Shown here one piece after another: positions 36,947-44,769 of a DNA stretch of 53,954 nt (position 1 is its first letter; the number at the start of each line of letters is the position of its first letter). The translations under genes were made by a program, and so were the position numbers. Origin of the DNA: Bacillus salacetis (GTDB lineage Bacteria; Bacillota; Bacilli; Bacillales; Bacillaceae_B); the NCBI RefSeq assembly GCF_003581585.1, contig NZ_QXIR01000035.1, positions 1 to 53,954 on the forward strand. The letters run 5' to 3'. The notes under the pieces are model-generated. The model made no database searches. It saw nothing but the letters and a program-made list of their open reading frames with translations, and was not told the DNA's origin.

Positions 36947-37774
36947 GTGAAACCGGAACTGAAGGATATTGTATCGAAGACGATTTTGACACCGGGAAAG
37001 GGTGCCATCGACAATTTTACCCATTCGCTGAATCCGTATGCGGGCTGCGTGTTCGGCTGCAAGTATTGCTATGTAAGGCAGATGCCGATCTCGCTTTTCC
37101 GTGAACAGGAGTGGGGATCATGGGTCGATATCAAAACCAATGCGGCAGAAATTCTGCGCAAAGACCTCATCAAGGCGAAGAAAAAAGGACCGGTGACATT
37201 ATTCATGTCTTCCTCCACCGATCCTTATCAGCCTATTGAACATGAAACAGGATTAACCCGGAGCCTTCTGGAAGTGATGCTGGAGATCCAGCCGGATTTC
37301 ATTCATTTGCAGACGAGGTCTCCTTTGGTGAAGAGGGACATCGGCCTTTTTAAACAGTTTAAAGAAAAAATCCGGGTATCCATGACGATCGAAACGGATA
37401 AAGAAGAGGTAAGGAAGGCATTTTCCCCCGCTGCCCCGCCGATTCCGGCGAGGATGAAGGCATTAAAGGAAATCACGGAAGCGGGCATCACGACACAGGC
37501 GACCATCGCGCCGCTGCTGCCCTGCACAAGGGAGTTTCCGGCCAGGCTGAAAGAGATTGCGAACCGGATCACCATCGATGATTTCTGGATGGGCGATGGA
37601 ACCGGCGGCAGAAGGACCAGCAAGCTTGGCGTGGAAGAAATCTACAAGCAGCTCGGCCTTGAAAAATGGTACAATCCAACAGCCTACAAGGTTGTCTTGA
37701 AAATGCTGAGGGAGGAGCTTGAAGGAAGCGGAATTCCTGTCGGTGTTTCTAAAAATGGATTCAGCCCAAGCTGA
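36947..37774 (+). CDS. Radical SAM protein, SplB-like
   Basis: 275 aa. The 4Fe-4S cluster motif is CVFGCKYCY (CxxxCxxC, about residue 30) in NPYAGCVFGCKYCYVRQMP, as in SplB-like/Rv2578c-type proteins, followed by SSSTDPYQPIE and TRSPLVKRDI. These act on nucleic acids or are uncharacterised; whether this repairs DNA is unknown. An upstream extension to 36875 would read MGTVPTCVN..., which is translated palindrome; AGGTGAT before the GTG at 36947 gives the true start. Followed closely by a methyltransferase gene. Confidence 0.86.
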   Translation: MKPELKDIVSKTILTPGKGAIDNFTHSLNPYAGCVFGCKYCYVRQMPISLFREQEWGSWVDIKTNAAEILRKDLIKAKKKGPVTLFMSSSTDPYQPIEHETGLTRSLLEVMLEIQPDFIHLQTRSPLVKRDIGLFKQFKEKIRVSMTIETDKEEVRKAFSPAAPPIPARMKALKEITEAGITTQATIAPLLPCTREFPARLKEIANRITIDDFWMGDGTGGRRTSKLGVEEIYKQLGLEKWYNPTAYKVVLKMLREELEGSGIPVGVSKNGFSPS

Positions 37775-37794
37775 GGACAAGGAAGGAATATTCT

Positions 37795-38679
37795 ATGCTG
37801 TATGAATTTATGATAAAGATCGACCAGAACCGGGTTAGTGAACTCGTTGAAAAATTGAGCGCCAAGGGGCTGTACAATTTCTACTATGAACAGCCGATCG
37901 ACGTCATCACTTTTTCAAACGGATATGAATACAAGGAAGCGAAAGAAGAGCTCATTGAGTTTAAGATATATTTTGAAGATGGGGAAATGGCAAGCTTCCC
38001 TGAGGATGGACTTGCGGCTATCCACGAGGCTGCTGGCATACCGATGGAGATGATTACCTATTCCCCGGTAAAAGAAAATCTGCCGGAAGCGGTGTTTACA
38101 GATATTGCGCTGAATGATGAGTGGGTGATCGGGTATTCCGGAAATATGGAAGCCCATGACGGAAAAAAAGTGTTGAGGTTTGAGCCGCAGGCAGCATTTG
38201 GCACTGGACTGCATGAAACGACGCAGGACTGCCTGCGGATCATCCTTAAGCAAGATTTCACAGGTGAGAGGGTGCTTGATCTCGGAACAGGGTCCGGGAT
38301 CCTGGCGATCGGGACTCTCTTGAAGGGAGCCTCCCGCGTAACGGCGGTCGATTTCGAGCCGGTGGCGAGAGAAGTCCTATACAACGCGGGATTGAATGGT
38401 GTTGAAGAAAAAGTGGAAGTGCTGCAGCAGGACTTGATTGATGGAGATGCCCGGATTCAAGGAGAATATGACTGGATTTTCATTAATATAGGTGGAGATG
38501 AAGCCCGGCAGATTCTCGAAAGACACGAGCTTTTGAACAAAAGCAGCCGATTCTTAGTGTCCGGGCTCGTTGAATGGCACACAGCTGGAGTAGAAAAAGC
38601 ATTCGAGCAGGCTGGATTTGAAAAAGTGAACACCCTTCAGTCTAACGAATGGGTGACGATGGCATATAGGAAAAAATGA
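37795..38679 (+). CDS. PrmA-like (ribosomal protein L11) methyltransferase
   Basis: 294 aa class I SAM-dependent methyltransferase. FGTGLHETTQDCLRII and VLDLGTGSGILAIG (motif I, SAM loop) and a divergent INIGGDEARQIL where PrmA has NIxA/NPPY-like sequence. The N-terminal domain is substrate-recognising, about 120 aa. The usual Bacillaceae prmA lies in the dnaK-dnaJ operon, so this may be a paralogue with another protein substrate. It is 20 bases from the radical SAM gene. Confidence 0.8.
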   Translation: MLYEFMIKIDQNRVSELVEKLSAKGLYNFYYEQPIDVITFSNGYEYKEAKEELIEFKIYFEDGEMASFPEDGLAAIHEAAGIPMEMITYSPVKENLPEAVFTDIALNDEWVIGYSGNMEAHDGKKVLRFEPQAAFGTGLHETTQDCLRIILKQDFTGERVLDLGTGSGILAIGTLLKGASRVTAVDFEPVAREVLYNAGLNGVEEKVEVLQQDLIDGDARIQGEYDWIFINIGGDEARQILERHELLNKSSRFLVSGLVEWHTAGVEKAFEQAGFEKVNTLQSNEWVTMAYRKK

Positions 38680-38786
38680 AGTGACGAAGGATATCAGGGG
38701 ATGCTGTATTGGAGTTTCCGCGTTAATTTGAAAAAGCGGGTAATGGACGCATGTTCAAAGAAGTGCCGAAGCCGCGGTCTGGGTAT

Positions 38787-39277
38787 TAATGGTCCGTTGA
38801 GATGGGCATTTCGTGAGGATGTTGGGCTGAAAAACAGTTAAATGGGCCGTTGAGATTTTCGTTTCGTGAGGATGTTGGGCTGAAAAGCGGTTAAATGGTC
38901 CGTTGAGTTGGGCATTTCGTGAGGATGTTGGGCTGAAAAGCGGTTAAATGGGCCGTTGAGATTGCCGTTTCGTGAGGATGTTGGGCCAAAAAGCAGTTAA
39001 ATGGGCCGTTGAGATTTTCATTTCGTGAGGATGTTGGGCTGAAAAGCGGTTAAATGGGCCGTTGAGATTTTCGTTTCGTGAGGATGTTGGGCTGAAAAGC
39101 GGTTAAATGGGCCGTTGAGATTTTCATTTCGTGAGGATGTTGGGCTGAAAAGCGGTTAAATGGGCCGTTGAGATTTTCGTTTCGTGAGGATGATGGACCA
39201 AAAAGCAGTTAAATGGGCCGTTGAGCTTGACTTTCAGGAAGTTATTGGGTCGAATAGCAGTTTAATAAGCCGTTAAG
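38787..39277. repeat. 53-bp tandem repeat array, 9 units plus remnant
   Basis: Units start at 38787, 38840, 38893, 38946, 38999, 39052, 39105, 39158 and 39211, always exactly 53 bases apart. The unit begins AAATGGGCCGTTGAG and includes TTTCGTGAGGATGTTGGGCT and GAAAAGCGGTT. Unit 9 is eroded and a piece of a tenth ends at 39277. 53 is not a multiple of 3 and no frame stays open, so it is not a protein repeat. It fills most of the 890 bases between the methyltransferase and esterase genes. Variant bases show a two-unit and a four-unit super-period. Confidence 0.95.
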
Positions 39278-39430
39278 AAACAAGATTCGTAAAGACAGTC
39301 CCCTGGAAAGAAGTTCACCACCGCCGAAGCCAGTTGAAACATACAAAATTTCATGCAGCACTGTCCGAATATAAGGTACCCTACATACATCAACACGTTA
39401 AAGCGCTGAGAGGGACAGTCCCTTTTAGTA

Positions 39431-39485
39431 CTTTACCGCATTAACGCAGCCGGGGACTGTCCCTCACTGCGTTAATGCGGTAAAG
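39431..39485. repeat. 55-bp palindrome, copy 7, with a half-copy before it
   Basis: Ends CTTTACCGC/GCGGTAAAG, core GGGGAC-T-GTCCCT. Three mismatches near the centre on one arm. About 39391-39425 a partial relative (AACACGTTAAAGCGCTGA, then GGGACAGTCCC) lies directly before it. Confidence 0.9.
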
Positions 39486-39569
39486 TTTGACTGATCCACC
39501 TTTCTGGTAAAAAGTGAAAAGGTAATTGCTTTCGTGAAGATATTTATAGAAAAGGAGGAGCATAAGCCA

Positions 39570-40337
39570 ATGTATGAACATTTTACTGTTGCCATGACGC
39601 CCTTGAACAGGGAGAGGATGATCCGTGTCTACCTTCCAAATGGTTATGAAGAGAATGGAGACAAGCATTATCCTGTTTTGTATATGCATGATGGCCAGAA
39701 TCTGTATCGTGATGAAGATGCAGGCTATGGGATGGCTTGGAGAATAGGAGATTACTTGGACGGCAGTGAACTGGAGATGATTGTGGTCGGGGTCGACTGC
39801 AATGAAGGATTGAAGCGGCTTGATGAGTATGGCCCGTGGGAGAGCTCCAAGATGCCTGAGGTCTTTGATGCCAGCCGGAGCACTATCGGAGGAGAAGGGA
39901 AGGAATACATAGAGTATATGGTCCATGAACTGAAGCCCCTGATTGATGAGAAGTACAGGACCATTCCAGAAGAAACGAGCATGGCGGGAAGCTCGATGGG
40001 CGGCTTGATCTCCACTTATGCTGCCTGCAAATATCCTCATATCTTTAAAAGGATTGCTTCTCTGTCCACCGCTTATTGGTTTAATCAAGAAGAGATTGAA
40101 GACCTGATCCGAAAAAGTGATTTGTCTGCGATTGAGCGTTTCTATCTGGATGTCGGAACAGCGGAAGTAACGGAAACGATCGATGGAGAGACATACGAGC
40201 GGACGAGTGAGCGGGTCTACGAGATTTTAAAAGATAAGGTCCGGAATGTCCGTTTTGAAATCATTGAAGGCGGTGTCCATAATGAGATTGCCTGGAGAGA
40301 AAGAATGCCGCAGGTGTTGAAGTTTTTATTTGAATGA
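39570..40337 (+). CDS. Alpha/beta-hydrolase esterase (esterase D/Fes-like)
   Basis: 255 aa. Core VLYMHDGQNLY (oxyanion strand), nucleophile Ser in GSSMGGLIS (about residue 140), an Asp in FYLDVGTAE and the final His in GGVHNEIAW form the triad. This group includes siderophore, carbohydrate acetyl and feruloyl esterases; no siderophore genes are near, so the substrate is open. The start ATG has AGGAGGAG 9 bases upstream; the GTG at 39534 would put that site inside the gene. Palindrome copy 7 lies 85 bases upstream. Confidence 0.85.
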   Translation: MYEHFTVAMTPLNRERMIRVYLPNGYEENGDKHYPVLYMHDGQNLYRDEDAGYGMAWRIGDYLDGSELEMIVVGVDCNEGLKRLDEYGPWESSKMPEVFDASRSTIGGEGKEYIEYMVHELKPLIDEKYRTIPEETSMAGSSMGGLISTYAACKYPHIFKRIASLSTAYWFNQEEIEDLIRKSDLSAIERFYLDVGTAEVTETIDGETYERTSERVYEILKDKVRNVRFEIIEGGVHNEIAWRERMPQVLKFLFE

Positions 40338-40342
40338 GCAAA

Positions 40343-40368
40343 AGGGACGGGCCTGGCAGCCTGTCCCT
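40343..40368 (-). terminator. Terminator of the HAD phosphatase gene
   Basis: AGGGACGGGC (40343-40352) pairs with GCCTGTCCCT (40359-40368). TTTT follows only on the minus strand, but it can serve the convergent esterase gene too. Confidence 0.75.
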
Positions 40369-40375
40369 CTAAATG

Positions 40376-41044
40376 TTATGCAAAAATCGACCAGCTGTTC
40401 TTCTCTGCAACTTTCACCATTTCCTGCTTTGGATTGACCAGGATAGGATGGGTCACATATTGAAGCAATGGGATGTCGGCTTCGCTATCCGCATATGCCC
40501 AAATTTCCTTTGCCTGTTCGTCTGTCAAATGTTCCTGCTGCCCCATCCATTTCTGCAGGATTTTCACTTTGGCATCGCCGTTGATGATTTCCCCGATTTC
40601 CCCTGTGCAATGGCCTTTCTGATCAAATAGTAGATCTGTGCTGAGTACATGCACGTCCAGTGCAAGGTCATTGATAAAAGCCTTCAAAAATGGCTGGAGT
40701 GCACCGGACAATACGACGACCGTATCTCCGTTATTTTGGTGTTCCTGAATTTTGAGAACCAGGTCACGATGTACTTCGGCTTTTCCAAATTCAACAAGCT
40801 CCTGGAAGAAGAGGTCTAATTCTTCAGAGGTTTTTCCTCGGAACGTCTTCGCAAACGCCTTGAAAAATTCATGCTTGAATTTCGTTTTCCCTTTGAGTGC
40901 GCCGGCAGCTGAAGCTTTTCCCAAACCTGCAGCCACTGTGGCCCATTGCTTCGCAGTGAAGCGCCTTTGCCCCATTTGGAACATCGCTTTAAAGGAGTTT
41001 CCCTGATAGAGAGTCCCATCAAAATCTACCGTGACAATTGCCAA
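40376..41044 (-). CDS. HAD-superfamily (IB) phosphatase
   Basis: 222 aa. Motif I DFDGTLYQG (Asp nucleophile and acid), motif II VVVLSGALQPF, motif III Lys about residue 155 and motif IV YADSEADIPLL with a helical cap (about 18-100). SerB-like, but the substrate cannot be named. The TTG start at 41044 has AGGTG 7 bases upstream; no ATG nearby fits. Monocistronic and convergent with the esterase. Confidence 0.85.
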   Translation of the reverse strand: MAIVTVDFDGTLYQGNSFKAMFQMGQRRFTAKQWATVAAGLGKASAAGALKGKTKFKHEFFKAFAKTFRGKTSEELDLFFQELVEFGKAEVHRDLVLKIQEHQNNGDTVVVLSGALQPFLKAFINDLALDVHVLSTDLLFDQKGHCTGEIGEIINGDAKVKILQKWMGQQEHLTDEQAKEIWAYADSEADIPLLQYVTHPILVNPKQEMVKVAEKNSWSIFA

Positions 41045-41226
41045 AACAGAACACCTCGCTTTTTTAGTAAGTATAGGACAGTTGGGATGAATTGTAAATG
41101 AACAGGAAGGATCAAATGGATGAGGGCAGGTTATGTATTCTGCAGAAAATCAGGTTCATATCTTCTAAGCTAGTATTTTATCATCAAGGGACTGTCCCAT
41201 TAAACGAGCTGCTGCAGGAAAGTGAA

Positions 41227-41259
41227 AAAGAACCCATGTAAGGTGCTCATGGATTCTTT
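41227..41259 (-). terminator. Terminator of the C1q-like gene
   Basis: AAAGAACCCATG (41227-41238) faces CATGGATTCTTT (41248-41259). The one mismatch is a wobble on the minus strand, where TTTTT follows. Confidence 0.8.
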
Positions 41260-41303
41260 ATCTTAAGGGTACTACAGGAAATGAGAGAGGTTTTGGAAAA
41301 GTA

Positions 41304-41780
41304 TTACATATCAGCTAGCTTGGCGGCTGCAAACGAAGTAGTATTGCTGCCTGCCTCATTAGCAACTATAGTGCCTGGAACACTGCTTTCCATTAAGATC
41401 TCCACTTCGTCCCCGGCTTCAAGCTGCAGGATGGCAGATACCTGGACCACGTTCTCGATCTCTACATCCGTTCCCCAAAAATCATTATCAGCAGCCTCAT
41501 AAGGGTTGCCGTTCACGCGGATTTCCACCCTCGCCCGGTAGTTCTCCTCAAAGCTGTCTGGAGCAAACGAAATGGTCCCTTGAATCAGGTAGACACCATC
41601 TCTCCTTGGAGTGAAAATGGATTGTCTGCGCTGATATTCACGTCCTAAATCAAACTCTTCCCTTTGGAAAAATACTTTAGTCTCCTCAGCAGCTTCCACT
41701 TCCTGATCCCTTAAAGAAACAGCACGGAATGCAGATGGCCTCCTTAGCAAATCCGAAATAAAACTTTCATGAATTGTCAT
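41304..41780 (-). CDS. Hypothetical protein with a C1q/TNF-like jelly-roll domain, 158 aa
   Basis: The C-terminal 110 residues read like the beta-sandwich of C1q-type and BclA-like spore surface proteins: FTPRRDGVYLIQGTISF, RVEIRVNGNPYE, VVQVSAILQLEAGDEVEILM. The N-terminus is polar and has no signal. Such domains trimerise; a coat/exosporium or surface role is possible but there is no collagen-like stretch. ATG at 41780 with AAAGGTGA before it. Confidence 0.65.
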   Translation of the reverse strand: MTIHESFISDLLRRPSAFRAVSLRDQEVEAAEETKVFFQREEFDLGREYQRRQSIFTPRRDGVYLIQGTISFAPDSFEENYRARVEIRVNGNPYEAADNDFWGTDVEIENVVQVSAILQLEAGDEVEILMESSVPGTIVANEAGSNTTSFAAAKLADM

Positions 41781-41931
41781 CAAATCACCTTTCTTTCAGA
41801 AATATTGGAAGACTAGCAGAACCACTACAAAAGTATGCTGCCAGTTCAATCTATTCTATGTCTGCAAAGTAGAAAGGATAGGGGGGCTGTCCTCTATCAG
41901 CTGAAAATGAACAAAATGCGGAAGGGAAATG

Positions 41932-41986
41932 CTTTACCGCATCACCGCAAGCGGGGACAGTCCCCACTTGCGGTAAAGTGCTAAAG
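41932..41986. repeat. 55-bp palindrome, copy 8 (degenerate)
   Basis: Begins CTTTACCGC, core GGGGAC-A-GTCCCC, ends GTGCTAAAG. The inner arms still match (CCGCAAG/CTTGCGG) but the outer parts differ. It sits in the 307-base divergent region before the next gene, which also has a GGGGTACCCC palindrome (42020-42029) and otherwise nothing recognisable. Confidence 0.88.
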
Positions 41987-42087
41987 CGTCGGGGCATTTG
42001 TTTTTATATAGCAAATAAAGGGGTACCCCCCCTTAATCTGGAATAGTAATCAAAAAGGGAGAATTGATAGAGACAAGGGGGATAAAT

Positions 42088-42609
42088 ATGACGAGTAAAG
42101 AAAATAAAATCGCCGCTGCCCTGTATGTGGTTGGAGCTTTATCTATCATAGTCGGGGCCATCTCCGGGCTGTATTATGGATCGCAGGGTGATGCCGGAGG
42201 CTTTGGTGAATCGAATGCCAGAATTGCCTGGGGAGTTTTTATTGATGGACTGGTATGGGGGATTGTTTTCTTCGGCTTTGCTGAAGTGATCAAACTCCTT
42301 CAGGGGATTTATAACCAGGGGGAACAAGGGAGGGGGAAGCCGGCTGCCGGCGTTCCTTCTGATTCAGATCCTGACTCCAAAACGGGTGGCGGGGCTTATT
42401 CGGAATCGGTAAAAGAGGGGCCACAAAAAGAAATCTCTGAAATTGAGAGAGGACAGATAGAGGGATTTTACGCTGGCAAAGGGTTTACCGTAGAAAACAT
42501 TGCCGTGACTGAGCGGGAAGACTGCTTCGTGGTAACCGTGAATGGGAAGAAAGAGGTCGTGGAACTGGGAGGCTTCAAACCAATTGTTCACCCATATAAA
42601 GTAAACTAA
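42088..42609 (+). CDS. Hypothetical membrane protein, 173 aa
   Basis: Two predicted helices (about 10-32 and 45-70, WGVFIDGLVWGIVFFGFAEV), a Gly/Ser/Pro-rich linker (75-110) and a C-terminal acidic domain of about 60 residues (GFYAGKGFTVENIAVTEREDCFVVTVNG). Family not recognised. AAGGGGG precedes the ATG at 42088; the frame open to 42064 is unlikely. Convergent with the SufR-like gene, with palindrome copy 9 between. Confidence 0.65.
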   Translation: MTSKENKIAAALYVVGALSIIVGAISGLYYGSQGDAGGFGESNARIAWGVFIDGLVWGIVFFGFAEVIKLLQGIYNQGEQGRGKPAAGVPSDSDPDSKTGGGAYSESVKEGPQKEISEIERGQIEGFYAGKGFTVENIAVTEREDCFVVTVNGKKEVVELGGFKPIVHPYKVN

Positions 42610-42648
42610 AGGGAAAGGGACAAACCGAGCGCCTTGCCCCTTTTAGCC

Positions 42649-42703
42649 TATTAACGCATTAACGCGGCCGGGGACTGTCCCCGGCCGCGTTAATGCGTTA
42701 AAG
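42649..42703. repeat. 55-bp palindrome, copy 9
   Basis: Arm GCGGCC/GGCCGC, core GGGGAC-T-GTCCCC, right end GCGTTAAAG; only the outermost left bases (TATTAA for CTTTAA) break the symmetry. Lies between convergent genes, where no other terminator is seen. Confidence 0.94.
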
Positions 42704-42706
42704 TAT

Positions 42707-43342
42707 CTATGCTTCGTATTGGATCAGGAATTTGCAGTGATGGTTGCCTTCTGTCCTGCAGCTGACGCGTTTGACTTGCTCCGTTCCGAGGACACTTTTG
42801 AACATCTCGGTTTCACACGTGCAGGCTGTTTTGAAATTGTTGGCGATGGCCATGATCGGACAGTTGTATTCAATCAACTCAAAGGTATTGTCATCGATTT
42901 GATTGGCCTGGGCCATATAGCCTTTTTCATTTTGGATTTTCTCGATCTCTTGTATTTTCTCAAGCTTGCTGCATTTTTTCTCCACTTGTTCTTTATACTG
43001 TGAGGTCAGTCGCTGTTCCCTCTTTTTAAACAGTGCATCCACCGATTCCTCTCCGAAGGATTCTTTGATATCCTGCAGGAATTCCACGCTGATCCCCTCA
43101 TAATTTTTCGGAAACAGACGGTCGCCTTTTTCGGTCAATGCATAGCGGTATAAGGGTCTGCCCTTGGACTGTTTGAACTCCACAGAATGGATGAGCCCGT
43201 CTTTTTCCATGACATTCAGATGCTTCCGGACCGCCATATGGGTGATTCCCAGCTCCTGTATCAAGTCATTGACACTCAGGGAGACTTCCTTTTTCAGCAA
43301 ATCGAGTATTTTGTCTTTTGTTGTTTTCATTGCGGCAGTCAA
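42707..43342 (-). CDS. SufR-like winged-helix regulator with Cys cluster
   Basis: 211 aa. N-terminal HTH (about 10-75, LSVNDLIQELGITHMAVRKHL and KGRPLYRYALTEKGDRLFP), a coiled region and a C-terminal domain with cysteines in EYNCPIMA, KTACTCE, RVSCRTEGNHHCKF. C-X12-C followed by more Cys is what SufR-type Fe-S repressors show, so a redox- or iron-sensing role is likely. The TTG at 43342 has GAGGTG 7 bases upstream; ATG 43330 is the alternative. It is divergent from sodA and may regulate it. Confidence 0.78.
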   Translation of the reverse strand: MTAAMKTTKDKILDLLKKEVSLSVNDLIQELGITHMAVRKHLNVMEKDGLIHSVEFKQSKGRPLYRYALTEKGDRLFPKNYEGISVEFLQDIKESFGEESVDALFKKREQRLTSQYKEQVEKKCSKLEKIQEIEKIQNEKGYMAQANQIDDNTFELIEYNCPIMAIANNFKTACTCETEMFKSVLGTEQVKRVSCRTEGNHHCKFLIQYEA

Positions 43343-43395
43343 AGCTGAACACCTCAATTCTATTAGAAAGTTCGATTCCGGTGTAAAGAGATTAT

Positions 43396-43524
43396 TATAC
43401 TATGAAGTATATTAAATAGAAAGGTATTGCAGAATCACTGAAACTTTTGAGCAGATAAATTGCTTTCAGCAGGACCATGGATTACTCTTGTATTATATTA
43501 ATTATACTTTTTGGTATAAAAAGT
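43396..43524. promoter_or_regulatory. Divergent regulatory region between SufR-like gene and sodA, two palindromes
   Basis: TATACTATGAAGTATA (43396-43411) is a 6+4+6 palindrome over the regulator's -10 (TATAAT on the minus strand, 43399-43394). ACTTTTT-GGTAT-AAAAAGT (43506-43524) is a 7+5+7 palindrome just upstream of sodA. They are plausible operators, but the sequences differ from each other. Confidence 0.5.
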
Positions 43525-43552
43525 TTCAAAACATACTTAGGAGGAATTTATT

Positions 43553-44176
43553 ATGTCTACATTTACACTGCCTGAACTGCCTTATGGCTTTGGTGCACTG
43601 GAGCCTCATATCGATCAAAGAACGATGGAAATCCATCATGGGAAGCACCATCAAGCTTATGTCGACAAGCTGAATGCCGCTTTGGAAGGCAATGAGGACC
43701 TGCAGTCAAAATCCTTGGAAGAGCTTCTAAGCAATCTGGAAAGCGTACCGGAAAACATTCGTGCCGCAGTAAGAAATAATGGAGGCGGACACCTGAATCA
43801 CAGCCTGTTCTGGAATGTGATTGCCCCTGCAAAAGAAAGCAATGAACCTGCCGGAAATTTGAAGGAAGCAATTGAGAAAGCCTTTGGCAGCCTTGATTCT
43901 TTCAAAAAAGAATTCGCTCAAGCAGCTGCAACCCGCTTCGGTTCCGGATGGGCTTGGCTGGTCGTCAATGCAAATGGAGAGCTTAAAGTGACAAGCACCT
44001 TGAATCAGGATAACCCGGTAATGGACGGCGGGACAGCGATCCTTGGCCTTGATGTCTGGGAACACGCTTACTATTTGAACTACCAAAACAGAAGACCGGA
44101 TTATATCGAAAGCTTCTTTAACATCATCAACTGGGACGCGGTGGCGAAAAATTATGAAGCTGCTCAATCCAACTAA
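43553..44176 (+). CDS. sodA: Superoxide dismutase, Mn type
   Basis: 207 aa Fe/Mn superoxide dismutase. Metal ligands are His28 (MEIHHGKHH), the second His of HLNHSLFW (about 84) and Asp and His in [19 protein letters not shown] and NRRPDYI are Mn-type. AGGAGG precedes the ATG. No signal peptide, so it acts in the cytosol. Many Bacillus genomes have sodA elsewhere beside other genes, so this may be a second copy. The divergent Cys-rich regulator is a good candidate for control. Confidence 0.95.
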   Translation: MSTFTLPELPYGFGALEPHIDQRTMEIHHGKHHQAYVDKLNAALEGNEDLQSKSLEELLSNLESVPENIRAAVRNNGGGHLNHSLFWNVIAPAKESNEPAGNLKEAIEKAFGSLDSFKKEFAQAAATRFGSGWAWLVVNANGELKVTSTLNQDNPVMDGGTAILGLDVWEHAYYLNYQNRRPDYIESFFNIINWDAVAKNYEAAQSN

Positions 44177-44188
44177 ATAAGGCTGACG

Positions 44189-44218
44189 AATAAGGTGCCT
44201 TTTCATGGGTGCCTTATT
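44189..44218 (+). terminator. Hairpin after sodA
   Basis: AATAAGGTGCC (44189-44199) pairs with GGTGCCTTATT (44208-44218), two wobbles. No long T run; the next gene's binding site begins 4 bases on, so partial read-through is likely. Confidence 0.65.
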
Positions 44219-44233
44219 CTATGGAGAAATTTA

Positions 44234-44749
44234 ATGAGTCTTATTGTAAAAGGAATAAGGGGTTCTATAAGAATACATGAAGTCCCCGGAGACGAAAATG
44301 CCGTTAAAAAGCGGGTTTGGGTACATGGAACCCAGTGCCCCCCCCCCGTGATTGTCCGTCCGGACTGGACATTAGACCTGCATAAAACAAATAACAGACT
44401 TAAAAAAATGGAGACAGCAAAGATGGCCAGTTTTACAGGAAAAATGATATTAGTTGAAGAAAAAGGATCCACTGTTTTGACTATGGACCAAATCCCTGTT
44501 GCAAAATTGTTTTCCCGTTTCAATGGCAGGCAGATGTCCCTTTCCATTTATAAGCTGAATACTCAGGCAGGGAAGGAGCTCATAGGGAAATACGAAGGCT
44601 CTGCCGATGTATTTTACTTTGAAGGCGGGCAGCAGTTTTATGCAGGGACCAAGTATGTGAACGACTTTTATATAGATGATGAGGATATCATTGAAAAGTT
44701 GGAGAGCCTATTGGATGAAGATGTTAGGCTGACGGTTAATGAGGAATAA
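44234..44749 (+). CDS. Hypothetical protein, 171 aa, containing a C10 tract
   Basis: Not recognised. Soluble, with alternating strand-like segments (SLIVKGIRGSIRIHEV) and an acidic C-terminus (DDEDIIEKLESLLDED). Ten consecutive C (44338-44347) encode Pro-Pro-Pro near residue 37; a change of one base would shift the frame, so expression may vary by slippage or the count may be a sequencing error. ATG 44234 has ATGGAGAAA upstream; 44195 lies in the sodA hairpin. Close before the luciferase-like gene and possibly co-transcribed with it. Confidence 0.6.
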   Translation: MSLIVKGIRGSIRIHEVPGDENAVKKRVWVHGTQCPPPVIVRPDWTLDLHKTNNRLKKMETAKMASFTGKMILVEEKGSTVLTMDQIPVAKLFSRFNGRQMSLSIYKLNTQAGKELIGKYEGSADVFYFEGGQQFYAGTKYVNDFYIDDEDIIEKLESLLDEDVRLTVNEE

Positions 44750-44769
44750 AGAAAGAAGGAGGGATCTTA

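Noticed and set aside
38787..39277. CRISPR array
   Set aside because: The whole 53-base unit repeats, with no unique spacers, and there are no cas genes.
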